Positions 1-13,719 of a DNA stretch of 64,000 nt are shown here, one piece after another. The notes under the pieces were generated by a model. That model searched no databases. It worked only from the letters and a program-made list of their open reading frames with translations, and was not told the origin of the DNA. Position numbers and translations under genes: made by a program. This DNA comes from Scleromitrula shiraiana (Eukaryota > Ascomycota > Leotiomycetes > Helotiales > Sclerotiniaceae). The stretch is from positions 496,001 through 560,000 of the forward strand of contig JABELC010000007.1 in the NCBI GenBank assembly GCA_028455995.1, written 5' to 3'. Position 1 is the first letter of the stretch; the number at the start of each line of letters is the position of its first letter.

Positions 1-165
1 TAATATTATTTAAACGTTATAATGCATATTTATACTTTATCATTATCCGAAATGATAATTGAATTAACTACTTTACTTTTTCTTTTTTATTTACTAGTAG
101 TAGGCATCTTTATAAACACTTGCTTTTTTCCCTAATTAATTTCTTTCTCTTTCTTATATATCTTA

Positions 166-177
166 TTATTATTATTA

Positions 178-214
<37 letters not shown>

Positions 215-236
215 CATCATTATTATCGTTATTATT
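166..236. repeat. (ATT)n microsatellite
   Basis: A run of TTA/ATT triplets with a few C interruptions lies inside the AT-rich block. Confidence 0.8.
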
Positions 237-3200
237 ATCTCTATTCTCATTTAGATTCCTTTTATCATTATCAATCTAAACAATTCTAAAGTGGTCATTC
301 TCAATTCTAACCCTTTAATCATTTTTTTTATTATTATTCTTATCTTTAATCTTATTTTTCTCTTTATTTTCTTCAAAATCATAATTAATCCACAAATCAA
401 TTTCCTTATTATTCTTATTATATATTAAATTAAAGTTTATAAATTCTTTATTCAAATTCTCAATTTTCAAATATTTTTGTATATTTAAATAATTAGCGAT
501 ATTTAATTTTTTATCTTTATTATTATTTGGATCAAAAATATATTTTAGTTTGTAAAATTATTTTATAATAGTATTATAATATTTTTTATAAAATTCTTTA
601 TAAATAAAGCTTTATTATTATATTAATAATTATTGCTTTTGTTTAAATATATATTTTTTATTATAAAACAATTCCTGATTATTTCTTTTTTTTAACTATT
701 TAATTTTTTAATTTTTAATCATCAATTTCATTATAAAATAAAGCTAAATATCATTAATTTGAAAAAAATATATTATAAAATTTAAAATAATAATTAATAC
801 GATTTGATTATCTTTATATTAAGTTTTGATTTTATATATTTGATAATTAAAAAACGCATTGATAATCAATATATATTATTTATTTGGAAATTGATAATTA
901 TAATAGTTTTTTAATTAATAAAGCTAATTTTCTTTATTATAATAATAATTTTTTTGTTAATATACAATATATTTTTTATTAAAACTATATTCTTTTTGTT
1001 TTTATTAAATATAGATCATTTTTAAATCTAGTTGAAAATAAAGAATTGAATGAAATCGTTATATATTATTTTTATATTATAAAAATATATTAAAATATTT
1101 AAAATCTTTTATATTGTTATATATTTTAAAGATTTTCTTTGTTTTTTTTGAAATATATATTTTATTTAGTAAAAAAGTTCTTTGATTAGGGATTTTGTTT
1201 ATAATTATAAAAAATTTTGTATTAAATATAATTTATTATTTGTTGATAAATATATTATATATAAATCAAAATAGTTTTATTGTAGTTTTTTATATTTGTT
1301 GAATTTTTTGTTAAATTATTTTTTTTAAGAATTTTTAAGGTTTAATATTTTAATGTTTTTTAAAACGATTGAATTAGTTATTTGAAAATTTAAATATATT
1401 AATAATAGTTAATTTGATAATTTTTAACATTATTCTATCTAATATTATAAATCATTTTTGTTTTATTTATTGATCTTTATTATTTATAATCTTTATTTAT
1501 ATATACAAAATCTTTTTTATTTTTTTATATTATAGTTAAAATCTATAATTATTTATAAATATGCATTTTGTGTTTTTAGGCATTTTTTGATTATAGACTT
1601 TATTTTATTTATTTAAAATTTAATTTTATATTTGTTATTTATTAAATTTTTGTTTTTATTTTTGAAAAAGCTTTTTTTTAATTACTTTTTTATTTTTATT
1701 ATTTAAAATATATTATGTAGTAAACTTTTTATATTTAATAAATAAAATAAATCAAATTATAACAAGCTTTATTTTATTTATATATCTTGTTTTTTGCTTT
1801 TTATTATTTATAGCAAATTTAAAGCTTTTCGAATTCTTTTAAAGGAATATATTGATTAAAATTAAAAATAAGTTAATTTATTGAATATTTAATAAAATAA
1901 ACAAATATTTAAAAAAAAAGATTTTAAATTACTATATTAATAAAAAAATTATAAATTTTAAATATTAATATCTTATATAACTATACCTTACTAAATATAA
2001 ATATAATATCAATTTAACAAAATATAATATCAAATCTTTATTAATCAAATTGATCAAAATAATCTAGTTTTCATTAATATCCCTTATATTTATATAATAA
2101 ATAAAGAATAATATCGTTATATTATTATTTACTAAATATTAATTAATATCATTTTAATCTTTAATTTTAATTTAACTATAATATTTGTATAATTATATTA
2201 TTAAATCAAAATCGTATAATATTATTATTAATAATAAATTTAAATAATAAAGAATATACAAATAGAGTTTCAAAATATAATTAATATATATAATTGTTAA
2301 TATTAAATGATATTTATTAATGCAATTTTATTTTATAAATTAAATCAAAATATAAAAAAATATTTTATATATTAATTTAATAAATTAAAAGAAATATTAA
2401 TATTTACTGAAAATAATGAAATAAAAAGTAATTAATTAAAAAACATTTATTTTCTATAATGATTTTAAAGTTTTTATTATTTAATTTATAAATTTGCTAA
2501 ATATAATATAATATTGATTATATTATAATTAATAAATAATATTTGTTTATAATTGTCGTTTATTTTCGAATATTTTAACTAATTTTTTTATATATCAATC
2601 CAATTTTTTTTTAATAATAATATTATTATATTTTAAAATAATAAAAATAATAGAATTTTGAATATAAATATTATAAATTTTAATTTATTAATATATTTTT
2701 TTATTTTGCTATTTTGCAAATTAATTAAAATTATTTATATTTTATTATTGTTGTATATATATATAAAATATATATTTAATAATAAAATACTTTAATTATA
2801 GCCATAGATTGATAAGTTTATAAAAATGCTTTTTTATTTAATTATAATAAATGATTTTATTTTCTATATATTTTTAAATTATGATTTTAATAAAAATGCT
2901 AGGGTTATATAAAATTTAAAAAATAAAATTATATATAATATCAATATCAAATTTTTTATAATTAAAAAAAAAATCAATATCAATATTTAATAAATAATTA
3001 GTATATTAATTTAAAATATAAAAAAAAAAATAAAAAATTATTATAAACAATATTATATTTGCTATAATTTAGATTAATTATTTTATTTAATTATTATATA
3101 TATATATAATAAAAAATAATTATATTATATTTAAAAAATGGGATTTTTTAAAATAGTTATTATATAAAAAAAAAAGAAGATTTAAAAAAGGAAAAATATA

Positions 3201-5339
3201 TATTATATTCAATTAATTAAACAATTATAAAATATTTCTTTAAAATTCATTTTTTTTTTTTGAATCTTTTTAATAATAAAAATAATATCATTATTAATAA
3301 TTAATATCAAACTATATCAAAATATAAATTAAATATATCTTTTATAAAATCGAAAAATCTAAAAAAGCTAATATTCAAATTAAATAATCGCAAAAAAAAA
3401 ATATTTATAAATAAAAAATACAAAAACAAAGCTAAATTTTAAAGTTTAATTTTATTATAAAATTAAATTTAAATTATTAAAAAAATAATTTATAAAAAAA
3501 ATAAAAACTAAATTATAATACAAATAAATATAAATCTTAAATTCAAAAAAAATAATATATAAATAAAACAAATATAAAATTAATATAACAACTTTCTAAA
3601 AGAAAAATATAAAAAATAAACAATAATAAAATTAAAACAAAAATCAAAATTGATTTTCAAAATATATATTAATATAGCCTTTTTAAAAATAAAAAAAGCT
3701 TTATATAAAAAAATCAAAAAAAAAAAAAAATAAAATATATTAATATTTCAATATTAAATTTTTATATTAAATAAAAAATATTTTTTAATATATTATTTTA
3801 AATAAACTTTATTATTTATTAATAAATAATTTAGATTTTTAAATAATTAATATCAAACTTTTTTAAAGTATAAAAATCTTTATAAATAAATAAAGATAGC
3901 AAAAAAATCATAAATAAATATTAAAAATAAATTAAAAATATATATTAAATTTATATATTTTATTTATAAAATAATAATACTTAAAAGTAATAATCAATTT
4001 AAATATAAAAACTATTAAATAATAAAGCGTTTTTTTATTATAAATATAAATAATATTGATTAATCATTAAATATATTAATTGCTTTAAATAAAGGAATAA
4101 TAATATAAAAAAATGATAAAGATATATAAATCAAAAAATATGGCTTTAAAAAAAAAAAGTATTTATTTATATATTTTATTTATGAAAATAGAAAATTTAT
4201 AATTAAATCTATAATTATATTATTATTAAATTTAAATATAAATAAAGTTAATAAAAAAATTAAAAATAAGATATATTTCAAAAAATATAATATTATGATA
4301 TATTTCTAAAAAAATAGGAATTATAATAAAGAAATATTTTATAATTAATTGAAAAACCATTATTTTTCAATATTATTTTTAGAGAAAAATAAAATATTAC
4401 AATTATTAATCTTGGATGCAAATTTTATTTATAAAAATAAAAAAGATTTAAAAAAATATTATTTAAAATTAAAAAAGATTTGTAAAAATCTAAAAATTAT
4501 TTGTGTTATAATTTTTAATAATGCAATTAAATAATTATAGATTATTGATTTTATAATTAATAAATTGATAAAGAATATTATCAAATAAAAATAGAAACAA
4601 TAAAAGATAAAAAATAATAATTTTGAAAATTTCTAAAATAATAAATATTATTTTAAAAAGCATTAAAAACTATTTACAAAATAAGTTAACAATACTTTTA
4701 TCGAATATTATTAATTTTATAGATATATAATAATTTTATTATTTAAAAAAATTGAGATAATAATTAATTTTGATAAAAATAAAGATGATTTTTTAAAAAT
4801 TAAAAATATTCCAAAAGATTTTTTAAGCCATTTAATAAAAATATATAAAAAAGAATTCAAAAAAAATAAAAAAGATTTGATTAAAATATTTAATTATAAT
4901 AAAAAGAAATATAATAATAAAATAATTTTAAAAAAGGAATTAAATAATAATTAGAGATTAAATAAAAAAAATGAATAGTAAATAAAAAAAGAAAATAAAC
5001 TAATTATAATTAAAAATAATGAAAATAAAGATAAAAAACTAGAAAATAAAATTAAAGATAAAATTAAAAATAATAAAGATAATAATAATATTGATAATGA
5101 TAATAATAATGATAAGACGCTAAATAAATCTAGAAATGTTCAAAGGCAAAAAAAGGTGGAGATAATTAATTTGGACTTTAATAATAATATAATAAAGATA
5201 CGATCAAAAAAAAGGCTAAAACTTTAAGTGTATATGGTTTTATATATTAGTAGGAGAGAAAATTAATGAGGGAAAAAATTATTAAATAAGGTATAGTTAA
5301 AATCGATATTTATTATAGTTTAATTTATATATATTTGTT

Positions 5340-5500
5340 TGTATGACTCCGGGGGTATGGAACTATACAATTACGGTATCAATCAGTATTGTATTATTTG
5401 TTCCAGGAGCTCAAGAAGGGTGTTGTACGCCGTTGAGGATATATATCTCCTCAACGGACACGTGACGTAAGGTCACGTGTTTGACTATACAGACAATATT
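5340..5500 (+). repeat. GC-retaining island, probable LTR start of a dead retrotransposon
   Basis: This is the only segment of normal base composition within the AT block. A purine-rich tract (5413-5420, AAGAAGGG) is followed at once by TGTTG at 5421, the arrangement of polypurine tract plus 3' LTR start. Two perfect hairpins follow: arms 5430-5439 and 5448-5457 (CCGTTGAGGA and its complement), and arms 5459-5466 and 5472-5479 (CACGTGAC and its complement, which contains the E-box CACGTG). If this is a 3' LTR, the element's body would lie upstream on the plus strand. No second LTR copy, end or target duplication could be found, so the identity is inferred. Confidence 0.45.
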
Positions 5501-8500
5501 AAATATATTTAAAATAAAAAAGAATAGAACATATCATATAAAAAAAAAGATCTTTATAATAATATATATAGCTTTTTAATATTATATGATATTGATTAAT
5601 ATGTGATATATAGTTTATATTCAATCAATCTATATTAATACTAATAGCTTTTTTAAAAACTATTATTATATATATATAAAAGAAAAAAAGAAAGAAATTA
5701 TTTATAAAAGTAATATTATATAGATCTATATATAAAATCAAAATAGATTTTTTTTAAATTTTTTTTAATTTTTTTATTATAAAATTTATTTTTATAAAAA
5801 ATTTATAATATCAAAAATAATTTTAAATTAAAATAATTATATCTTGATTAAATAATTTATAGTTTTTGCTATCATTTTGATTATAATGCGTTGTTTTTGT
5901 AAATATCTTTTTTGCTATTATTTTGATTATAATATTATATTTTATCTATATATATATCTTTTTTTATATTAGTTCTTTATGCTTCTGCATTTCTTATATT
6001 CTTTTTATTATATAATTTATTTTATCGGGTAAATAAAATCAATATTTGTATTTAATCTATTTTTAGACTTTATAATATTTAATAAAAAAGCAAAAAACTA
6101 ATAATAAAGTATATATATTTATATTATTAAAATTATTCTAAAACTAAATAAAAATGAAGACTATATAAATCTCCATATTATGGACTAATTAAACCTATAT
6201 TAATAATATTTTTTCTACTTCATTATTTAATAAATAAAAACTTCTTTTATAAAAATCTTTATATTGCGAATTAATTAAACCTATATTAATAATATTCTTT
6301 CTACTCCACTATCTAATAAATAAAGACTTCCTTTATAAAAATATCCAATAAAATAGAAAAGACTTAAAAAAGCGATTAAATTAATTAAAAGAAAAATAAA
6401 AAAAGATATAAAAGTGATTAAATTGATTAAAAAGAAAATAAAAAAAAGTATAAAACAAAGAAAGCCCATATTAAAATCCATTATAAAAATCAGACTATTC
6501 TAAAAGACAAAAAAAAGAAATAGAGTTATTTAAACAATTTATATATTATCAAAATTCTAAATAGAATAAACTATATCTTTAAAAAATTTGAAAAAAAAAA
6601 ATAGAAAAACCTTGTTTTTAACTTGATAAAAAAGAGATATATATATATTATATTAAATAATCTTGAAAAAATTATCTTTAAAAGCGAGTTTAAAATCTGC
6701 AATATATTTTAAATTAAAATAATATATAAAAATAAAATTTAAAAATATAGTAAAAAAATCCATTTATACTATATAAAAATAAAAAATGAAATAAAAATTA
6801 ATAAATTATATAATTATTATTTTTTTAAAAATGATAAAATATACGGAAATAAAGATAATATTATATTAAATATCATTAATATATTACTAATATTTCCTAA
6901 TTAGAAAAAAAAGATATTAGAAATAAAATTCAACTCAATAAATATGCTTATAATGTTTTTCGATTTTCTAATATTTAAAAAAGAATTTAAAAAAATAATT
7001 TTTATATTTACTGATTAATCCCTTTATAATATTAAATTAGAAAAATTGTTTATTATAAAAATACTTTTTAAAATTTATTAATAAATATAAAAAAAAAGTT
7101 TATTTTATAATCAAAAAATAAATGTAATATTATATATTATATACAAATATAGTTTTAAACAAAAAATCCTAAAATATAAAAAAGATTCAATTCAAAATCT
7201 AAATAAATAAATTATTTGCTTAAACAATATTTACTATATATATTTTTAAGGTTATAGTAATAAATAAAAAAATATATATTTCAAAAACTTTAATAATAAT
7301 ATTTAATATTTAAAAAGATATAATGAATTTTAGAGGTATAAACTTTATAAAGAAACGATTAATAATGAAATCAAGGATAGAATATAATTTAAAGTTATTG
7401 TTAATATATATATTTAAAAAGAACTTTAAATTGTATAATATATTAAAAATTATTAAAAGGTATGAAATAATATAAGAAATAATTAATATAGTTTTTATAT
7501 TTGAATTCAATTTAAGTATTTAAAAGATCGATTTAATCTTTATATAAAAAATTAAAATAAATAGATTTCTTTTAAAAATCAAAAAACTAATAAAATATAA
7601 TAAATTAAATTAAATTAATTAATAAAAAAACATAAAAAAAAAAGAAAATAAAAAAATTAAGGTTTTTAACAAACAGAAATAAAAAAAAAAATATATAAAA
7701 ACAAAGTATTTAATCATATCAGTTTTTTAAATTTAAATTCTTTAAACAATTGATATTTTACTTTATTAATACAAATATTTTAGTATTCTAAAAATTTCTT
7801 TTTTAATCTTAATATAAAATAACTTTTTTGTAATTATAAATAATTTAAAATAATTATCATTAATAATTTATCGAATAAACTTCTCATTCATTTATTATAG
7901 ATAATAAGATTTATTGAACAACTTAGTAAATCAAACTATTTAGAAAAGTTTATAATATATAGATTAAAGTTTCTATTTAGCTTTAATAGAATTATAAATT
8001 ATAATTAAGTTTTTAGAAAAAAAATCGATTAGTTATATATCTATATTATAATATTATTTTTAAATTAATTAATGATAAATATTTTTAATTAATATTAAAA
8101 ATTAAATTTTCTTTTTTTAAATAATAAAGATAAAAATATAATTATTAAAAATAATGTTTTCATTAAAAAAAAATATTGAAATTTAAATTTTTAAATAAAA
8201 AGGCCTTTATTACTAAATCAAATATAATTTCTTTTAATATATTAAGCTTAATCTTTTTTTTTTGATTACAATTAAAAATTTTTTATAAAAAAATAAAAGT
8301 TTTTAAATAGTAATTATTATTTAATAAAAATTTTTAATTTTTTATAATTTAAATACTTTTTTATTAAAATAAATATTCAATTTAAATGTATGTTTTTTTA
8401 TTGAACAAAATATTAATATAATAAAAAATCTAGATAATATTTTGAAAATATTATTGAATTTTAAGATTAAAGTTGATTTAAATAAAAAATAAAATTGCAT

Positions 8501-8979
8501 TTAAAAAATCGATAATAAAATCTGAATTAAAAAAACGATTAATATAAAAATACTATTAAATTAAAAAAGTCTATTAAAATAAAATTTATAATAAAATAAA
8601 GATATAGATTATTATAAAATTAATAAATATAAAAAAAATAAAAATACACAAAAAATAAATCTAAAAATAATTAAATAAAAAGATAAAATCTAATATTTAC
8701 TGGATTTTAACTAATCAATTATTTAATAATTAAATAAAAAAACAAAATCTATTATTTACTAGATTCTAATTAATCAACTATTTTAAAAAAATATATTAAA
8801 ATTCTTTTAAAACATTAATAAAATCATCTTTATATTATTTTTATAAATTAATAAAAATTTAATATTTAAAAATTCTATCTAATTAATTGCTTTAAAAAAG
8901 TACCAAGATTTTTTCAAAATATTAATAAAATCACCTTTATATTATACCAAAAAGCAAAAATGAGTAGACTCATATAAAA

Positions 8980-9008
8980 CCTCTCTTTTTGTAAACAAAA
9001 AGAAGAGG
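8980..9008. repeat. Imperfect hairpin in AT block
   Basis: CCTCTCTTTTTG, a TAAA loop, then CAAAAAGAAGAGG form a stem with one bulged base. It stands out because it is among the few G/C-containing pieces near the right border of the AT block. Function unknown. Confidence 0.5.
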
Positions 9009-9017
9009 CAATCGGTA

Positions 9018-9290
9018 AATTACTAGTACTAGTACTACTAGTAATAACTACTAGTAGTATTATCATCATGATATAAAATAATTTTAAAAACAGTATTTTA
9101 AATTAATTACTTTGTAATTTAAATATTCAATATTAATTAAATAAATATTAATAAATAAAAGTTTCTATTAAACAATATATTTCTTTTTTAATAAATTATA
9201 ATTAAAAAATAAAAATATAATACTAATATTCAAGTTCAAGTTACTACTACTAGTATTAACTATTATATTACTAGTAATTTGAAAATAGTA
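9018..9290. repeat. Clusters of ACTAGT palindromes
   Basis: Two clusters (about 9022-9060 and 9238-9280) are built of overlapping ACTAGT/TACTAG motifs. A similar cluster sits inside the TIR element at 52534-52938, and both have TATTCAAGTT nearby and the string GCCAGTGA. The likeliest reading is a shared repeat family, degraded here. Confidence 0.5.
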
Positions 9291-9975
9291 CTTTTGTTGC
9301 CAGTGAATAAAATCAGTTTTTTTTACTAGTAAAAAAAAGTCTAAAATACTTGAAATTCTTATAGAGTTAAACTTGTTTCAATTAAAAAATAGACTATTTC
9401 TATACTAAAACACTAATAATTTTTTCATATTATAACATTTCAGGTTATTATCATAATTCAGTTCAACTCCCAAGGATCTAAGGATGAGATAACTTGAAGC
9501 CTTACCCCGCACAAGCCACGCTTTCAAGGAAATGACATAACCGTCGGTCACGCCTCATCGCATCAAGCCCTCATACAATACATTAATCGCAAGAGTGATA
9601 AGATCGAGGTTATACATGATGGTGAGACTTGATGTCACCGAGTAATATTAATGCATGAAAGAGCTAAGAAGAATTAATTATTCTCGATGTTGAGCAGTTT
9701 CAACTCGAGAATTTGAAAGTGCAGAGGATAAATTAGAACTCAGCTATATACAAGCAAATGGGTATCCTCACTCCGTAAATAAATCGTAAAATCGTAGTTT
9801 GATCATAGCAAAAAATGCTTAATAGCGCAACAACCATCCATATCCCATTCCTGTTCCCATTCCCATTCCCATTTCCGATTCCCAACCACATATCCATCCA
9901 TCATTTCGCCACGTGAGTAGATAAAAAGCAAAGACATCCAAGGCAAATAACTAGATCTCAAAGTTCATACTTTCA

Positions 9976-11134
9976 CTACTCAGCCTGAGCATACATACTC
10001 GTATGACCAATATTCCTATAGCCACGAATCTTTGGAGCCGAGTTCTTGAGACTAGCCAAACTACCTGGAGGAGCACTAGGCGCATCATCTTCCTGCCAAG
10101 GTGTACGACAGAAAACGCAAGTTACTTGTCCACCACGCTTGCTTGCCTTCCACTGAGCAAAACAAGCTGCATGAAAGTTCTGACCACAAGCTGCCTTGCA
10201 CCAGACGATATCCTCGCCGGCTTCCATCTCAAAGACGCAGATGGGGCATTCGCCGTCGATTGGCTTGCGCTTGCCCTTGTATTTGGTTTCATCTTCGGCT
10301 GCGTGGTCGTGATTGTGTTCGATGACGGGGGCACGAGTTACGGGGGCGTTGGCGAATATCGATTCGAGTTCAAGTGATAGGAACGCGAGTTGGTAGCACA
10401 GGTGCATAGGTGCCTTAAGAATGATGATTAAAGCGTCTGTTTTGTTAGCTATCATTCGTGTTTAGAGATCCTTGAGAGCAGCTTACAATTTATATGTTTG
10501 CATTTCTGACCGCGAATCCTCTGATGATTTGTTAGCATCACTTTATGAATACAAAAATCTTGTCATCACTTACAGCATCCATGCAAGTACAAGAGGGTTT
10601 GCGACCAATTTTGGTTTGGTAGATATTGCCAGTACTACCCGCAATGTCGAAATTCTCGCAGATATAACCATCTCGGTCATAAGACTTTTGGCGGTCCAGC
10701 ATAAACATACGTTCCTTTCGAATGCGCTTGACCTTATCCTTAAACTTCGCGTCTGGTTCGGCGATAAAATCCCTTACGCGTCTCTCACCAGTACGGGAAT
10801 CGAAGTTTTGGTAGATGATAACATCGGAGGCAAGTTGACCTTCAATCACGACCTCTGGGCTAGCTTCCTTTTTGGCTTTCTTCTTTTTTGGTGGTGCCGC
10901 CGACTGAGATGATGGACCAGGATCAATGGGTGCATTTTCGACGACAGGAGCTTCAGGTTCGATGACCAAAGTGCCATTGTCGTGAGCTTCAAGACGAGCA
11001 ACCAAATCAGCCTTTTTGCCTGTCTTTGGAAGTTGACGACGATCAAGTTCGGCTTTCAATTGAATGACTAAGTACTTGCTCCAGTCGGCAACGCCATATT
11101 CAGCCTCTTCCTCGATACTGTGCTTGGGTGGCAT
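9976..11134 (-). CDS. SAP-SWIM-RING zinc-finger protein, probable E3 ubiquitin ligase
   Basis: Three exons on the minus strand: 11134-10574, 10505-10487 (only 19 nt) and 10436-9976, giving 346 residues. The donors (GTAAGT, GTAAGC) and CAG acceptors keep the frame. A SAP DNA-binding motif lies at about residues 20-52 (YLVIQLKAEL...KTGKKADLVARL). A SWIM zinc finger, C-x-C-x4-C-x-H, is completed at residues 182-191 only when the 19-nt micro-exon supplying KCKHI is included, which supports the model. A RING finger follows at about 257-305 (CPIC...WCKAACGQNFHAACFAQW...CVFC). SWIM-RING proteins are generally ubiquitin ligases, and the SAP motif suggests a nuclear, chromatin-associated one. The linker (about 75-110) is rich in Pro, Ser, Ala and Lys and includes a KKKKAKK stretch that could be a nuclear localisation signal. 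The specific substrate is unknown. Confidence 0.85.
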
Positions 11135-13060
11135 AATTAATTGATGAAGTGGGTAATTTTCTCAGGAATTTCGATGAGGTGAGATGATCAATTGACCAAC
11201 AAATTGACAGAATGGGAGAATTGTGATTGATGAAAATTGTAATTGATAGAATTGAACGGACAATTGAAGAATTGTGAAGGGAATATTGAATTACTTATAC
11301 TCCTCAAGTAAGTCCTTTCTGGAGTTCACAGGTTGAATTTTATCTCATGCAAGGTAAGTTTTCAATTATCATCCTCGGTTTGAATTGAATGGCCATGCCC
11401 ATGGTTGGATGAAAGAAGTTCGTTGTAGCCTGAAATGTTTCACTTTTACCAGGCAGATGACACGAATTTATCACGAGATCCCGTGATCTGAAAATTGGGA
11501 TTGGAGTATTTGTCCAGATTTGAACACTATCGAGGGGTAAATCCATCGAACGAGATCTTTTCGAAGGTGCTTGCGACACCAAATGGTTTCTTATGGAATG
11601 GTGTCGATTAGTGTCAATAGTATAATTGTTGTACAAACCAGGAGCTATGTACGCGGAATTGAAAATGCCAACGACATGAAGTCTTTTCTGAATAATTTCT
11701 CCTTTGTAATCAATGCTATTGGTATGATTGTGCAAGTGCTCAAGTACAAGTGTTCATTCTTAAAAATATCGAACTTCCATTCTTTAATATAATCTTTTGT
11801 TACAGCATCGACGCCACAGTCTTTCAAACAAACCAAAAAAAGATGCGAAATCTTCTCAGAAGGGAGTAAGTATCAGACAATAAAATTCGATTTGAGAGGG
11901 TGGTAGCTTCTCCGCACACATATGAACGAACTGCATGCTGCCATCTGCAAAAAGCCACATGTTGTGTGTGTGATTGAGCGAACTCGCACTCGAAAACGAT
12001 CCCCGAGATAATTTCAGAAGGCTTGCGTTGAGGATGAAGAAACCAATGCACCCCACGAGCAATTTACTATATTTCTAGAGAGTCATGTCTTCTATCATAG
12101 AGCCTCGCTGCAAAAATGAAAAGTCGGCTCAGAATTTAATGAATATAATCTCCTAAGTTCACCCAATGACTCGGCTGTTTTATTTGGAATGTTCTAGATG
12201 GAAGAAATCAATGATGAAGATCTAAATATCATCACTTCTGAATTGAAAAGTGACCATGATTTATCTAGATCTGAGCAAGTAGCCATCTATGAGATAGATA
12301 TTGATCTGGAGAGGGTGTTTTTTTGGTGTCTTGGTCACTTGAAAGATACACGCATTTCTCACAGATACATGCACGGCGGATCTTCGGTGGCGATCTGAAT
12401 ATTATGAATTTGGAAAGTGCTATTTAACGAAGGAATAGTTGCAAAGGCAACTCTAGCTTAATCTTGAATACATAATGGAGGCAAATGTTGAACATGAAGA
12501 CTCTATCAAACATCGGAAATTTATACATAATTCAATTGGATCCTACCACGGCTTGGTGTAAGCAATAGTCTCATCGACGTCATAGTTTGCGGGGCCCCGG
12601 ATTTCACTCAGGGATCTTGACTCGTCATTACTAAGTACATAGGTAGTTAGCTTTAACTCTAGTTAGGAGCTTAGGTTTTGCTGACCTTGCTTGTTCTAAG
12701 GAAATTTATACACTCTATTTTTTCTTATTTCAACTTTTTCTTACTCCCTTCGTTTCAACTTGATTGAGCTTTTCGCGATAACTGATTACTTTGACACCAG
12801 GGACAGAACAGAAACAATCATTTTTATACGATGTCAGCGCCGAATTATCAAATTTCGCCTCTAGAAGAGACTCGCGTTTCTTTACTAAGTAATGGGTTTG
12901 GAGACTTTTGTTTCCAATCTTCAAGTATGTATCCATACATTGAGAAGATAAAGAGTATGAAGCGAAGAAGAGCGGGCAGAAGAAGAGCAATATAAATTCG
13001 AAAGATGAATCTTCTCAGCTAGTCTACCTAGATAGTGACGCAGCGAAAACACTAACATAT
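11135..13060. other. Intergenic, no supported gene
   Basis: Several overlapping short open frames occur on both strands (for example 11340-11735 minus, 12198-12398 plus) but none shows a recognisable domain or splice-supported extension. Part of the stretch must be the promoter of the upstream minus-strand gene. Confidence 0.5.
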
Positions 13061-13719
13061 ATGGAGATCTTTTCGTCTTTCATCTCTCAAGTAAGCCATG
13101 GGTAAGTTAACACCATAATATTAAAGTTCTAATACGAACTTCGTGTGCTTCACTTCTTGGATCAATTCTACTTCTGCTCCCGCTATAGACAACTGCTAAC
13201 TCTCCAATGCCCTCTTATAGTATGCGAGGGCTCCTGCAGTCCGTTTTCTGGAACAATATCTATATCGATTGCACCGACCACTGGAAAGGGAAGGGTCTTA
13301 TCAACATGTTGGAAGAAAGTCCTGCTACAACCAAATCCATCAAAAGGCTTCGCATAAACAACGGTTGTATGCACGATAAAACTCGTTCTTATATATCTCT
13401 CTGCAAATACATAACAGAAAATCTTGATCTCATTGAGTTGATTCTCGATTTGACAAATTTAGCCAGTATGGCTAGAGAGTTTCTTGATAATAAGAATTTG
13501 AAATGGGTTGAAGCTTTCCGCAATACAAAGACCGAAATATTGACAATAAATGTAGATTTTATTACCTATAGAATGACGGAAGATCTGCGCAAACTAAGCA
13601 GAGAAGTTAAAGAAGAATTAGAGATTCGCGTACGCTCTTCGCCAACACAAGCCATCATTCTCATCGAAGAGCTTCCAGAGCAAGAGGAATATCTTAACTC
13701 GAGCTTGCAGGGGTGTTAA
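13061..13719 (+). CDS. Small uncharacterised protein, possibly an F-box-type remnant
   Basis: Two exons, 13061-13101 and 13221-13719, encode 179 residues. The first exon begins ATGGAGATC; its donor is GTAAGT and the acceptor TTATAG, and joining them keeps one open frame through the internal Met. After the short leader, the segment about residues 15-50 (GLLQSVFWNNIYIDCTDHW followed by GKGLINMLEE and an IKRLRI strand) resembles the region after the F-box in fungal F-box/LRR-like proteins, but the F-box itself is missing. The remainder is charged and helix-rich (REVKEELEIRV). It may be a truncated copy of a longer gene. The reading is supported by the clean intron and the 500-nt open exon; the family call is weak. 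Confidence 0.45.

Larger units (their letters stand above)
1..9430. repeat. AT-rich, RIP-like heterochromatic block
   Basis: Nearly the whole stretch is A and T, with stop codons in all frames and no believable gene. Composition changes sharply to ordinary gene-bearing sequence near 9430. Such blocks in filamentous ascomycetes are usually old transposons saturated with C-to-T changes by repeat-induced point mutation, packed as H3K9-methylated heterochromatin. That cause is inferred; what is seen is the composition and the lack of coding potential. Short fragments such as 4740-5225 read as Lys/Asn/Asp-rich peptide for a distance and may be remnants of an element's coding region. No telomere repeat is visible at the left edge, so the block continues outside the window. 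Confidence 0.85.

Noticed and set aside
4349..4534. 61-codon frame in the AT block
   Set aside because: Lys/Asn/Ile-rich composition is what nearly pure A/T sequence gives by chance; no motif. At most a remnant of a mutated element.
11340..12070. Overlapping 63-131-codon frames on both strands
   Set aside because: No domain, no consistent splice signals; they overlap each other in conflicting frames.
12198..12398. 66-codon acidic frame starting MEEINDEDL
   Set aside because: Opening looks protein-like and follows a TCTAG, but nothing upstream or downstream extends it.
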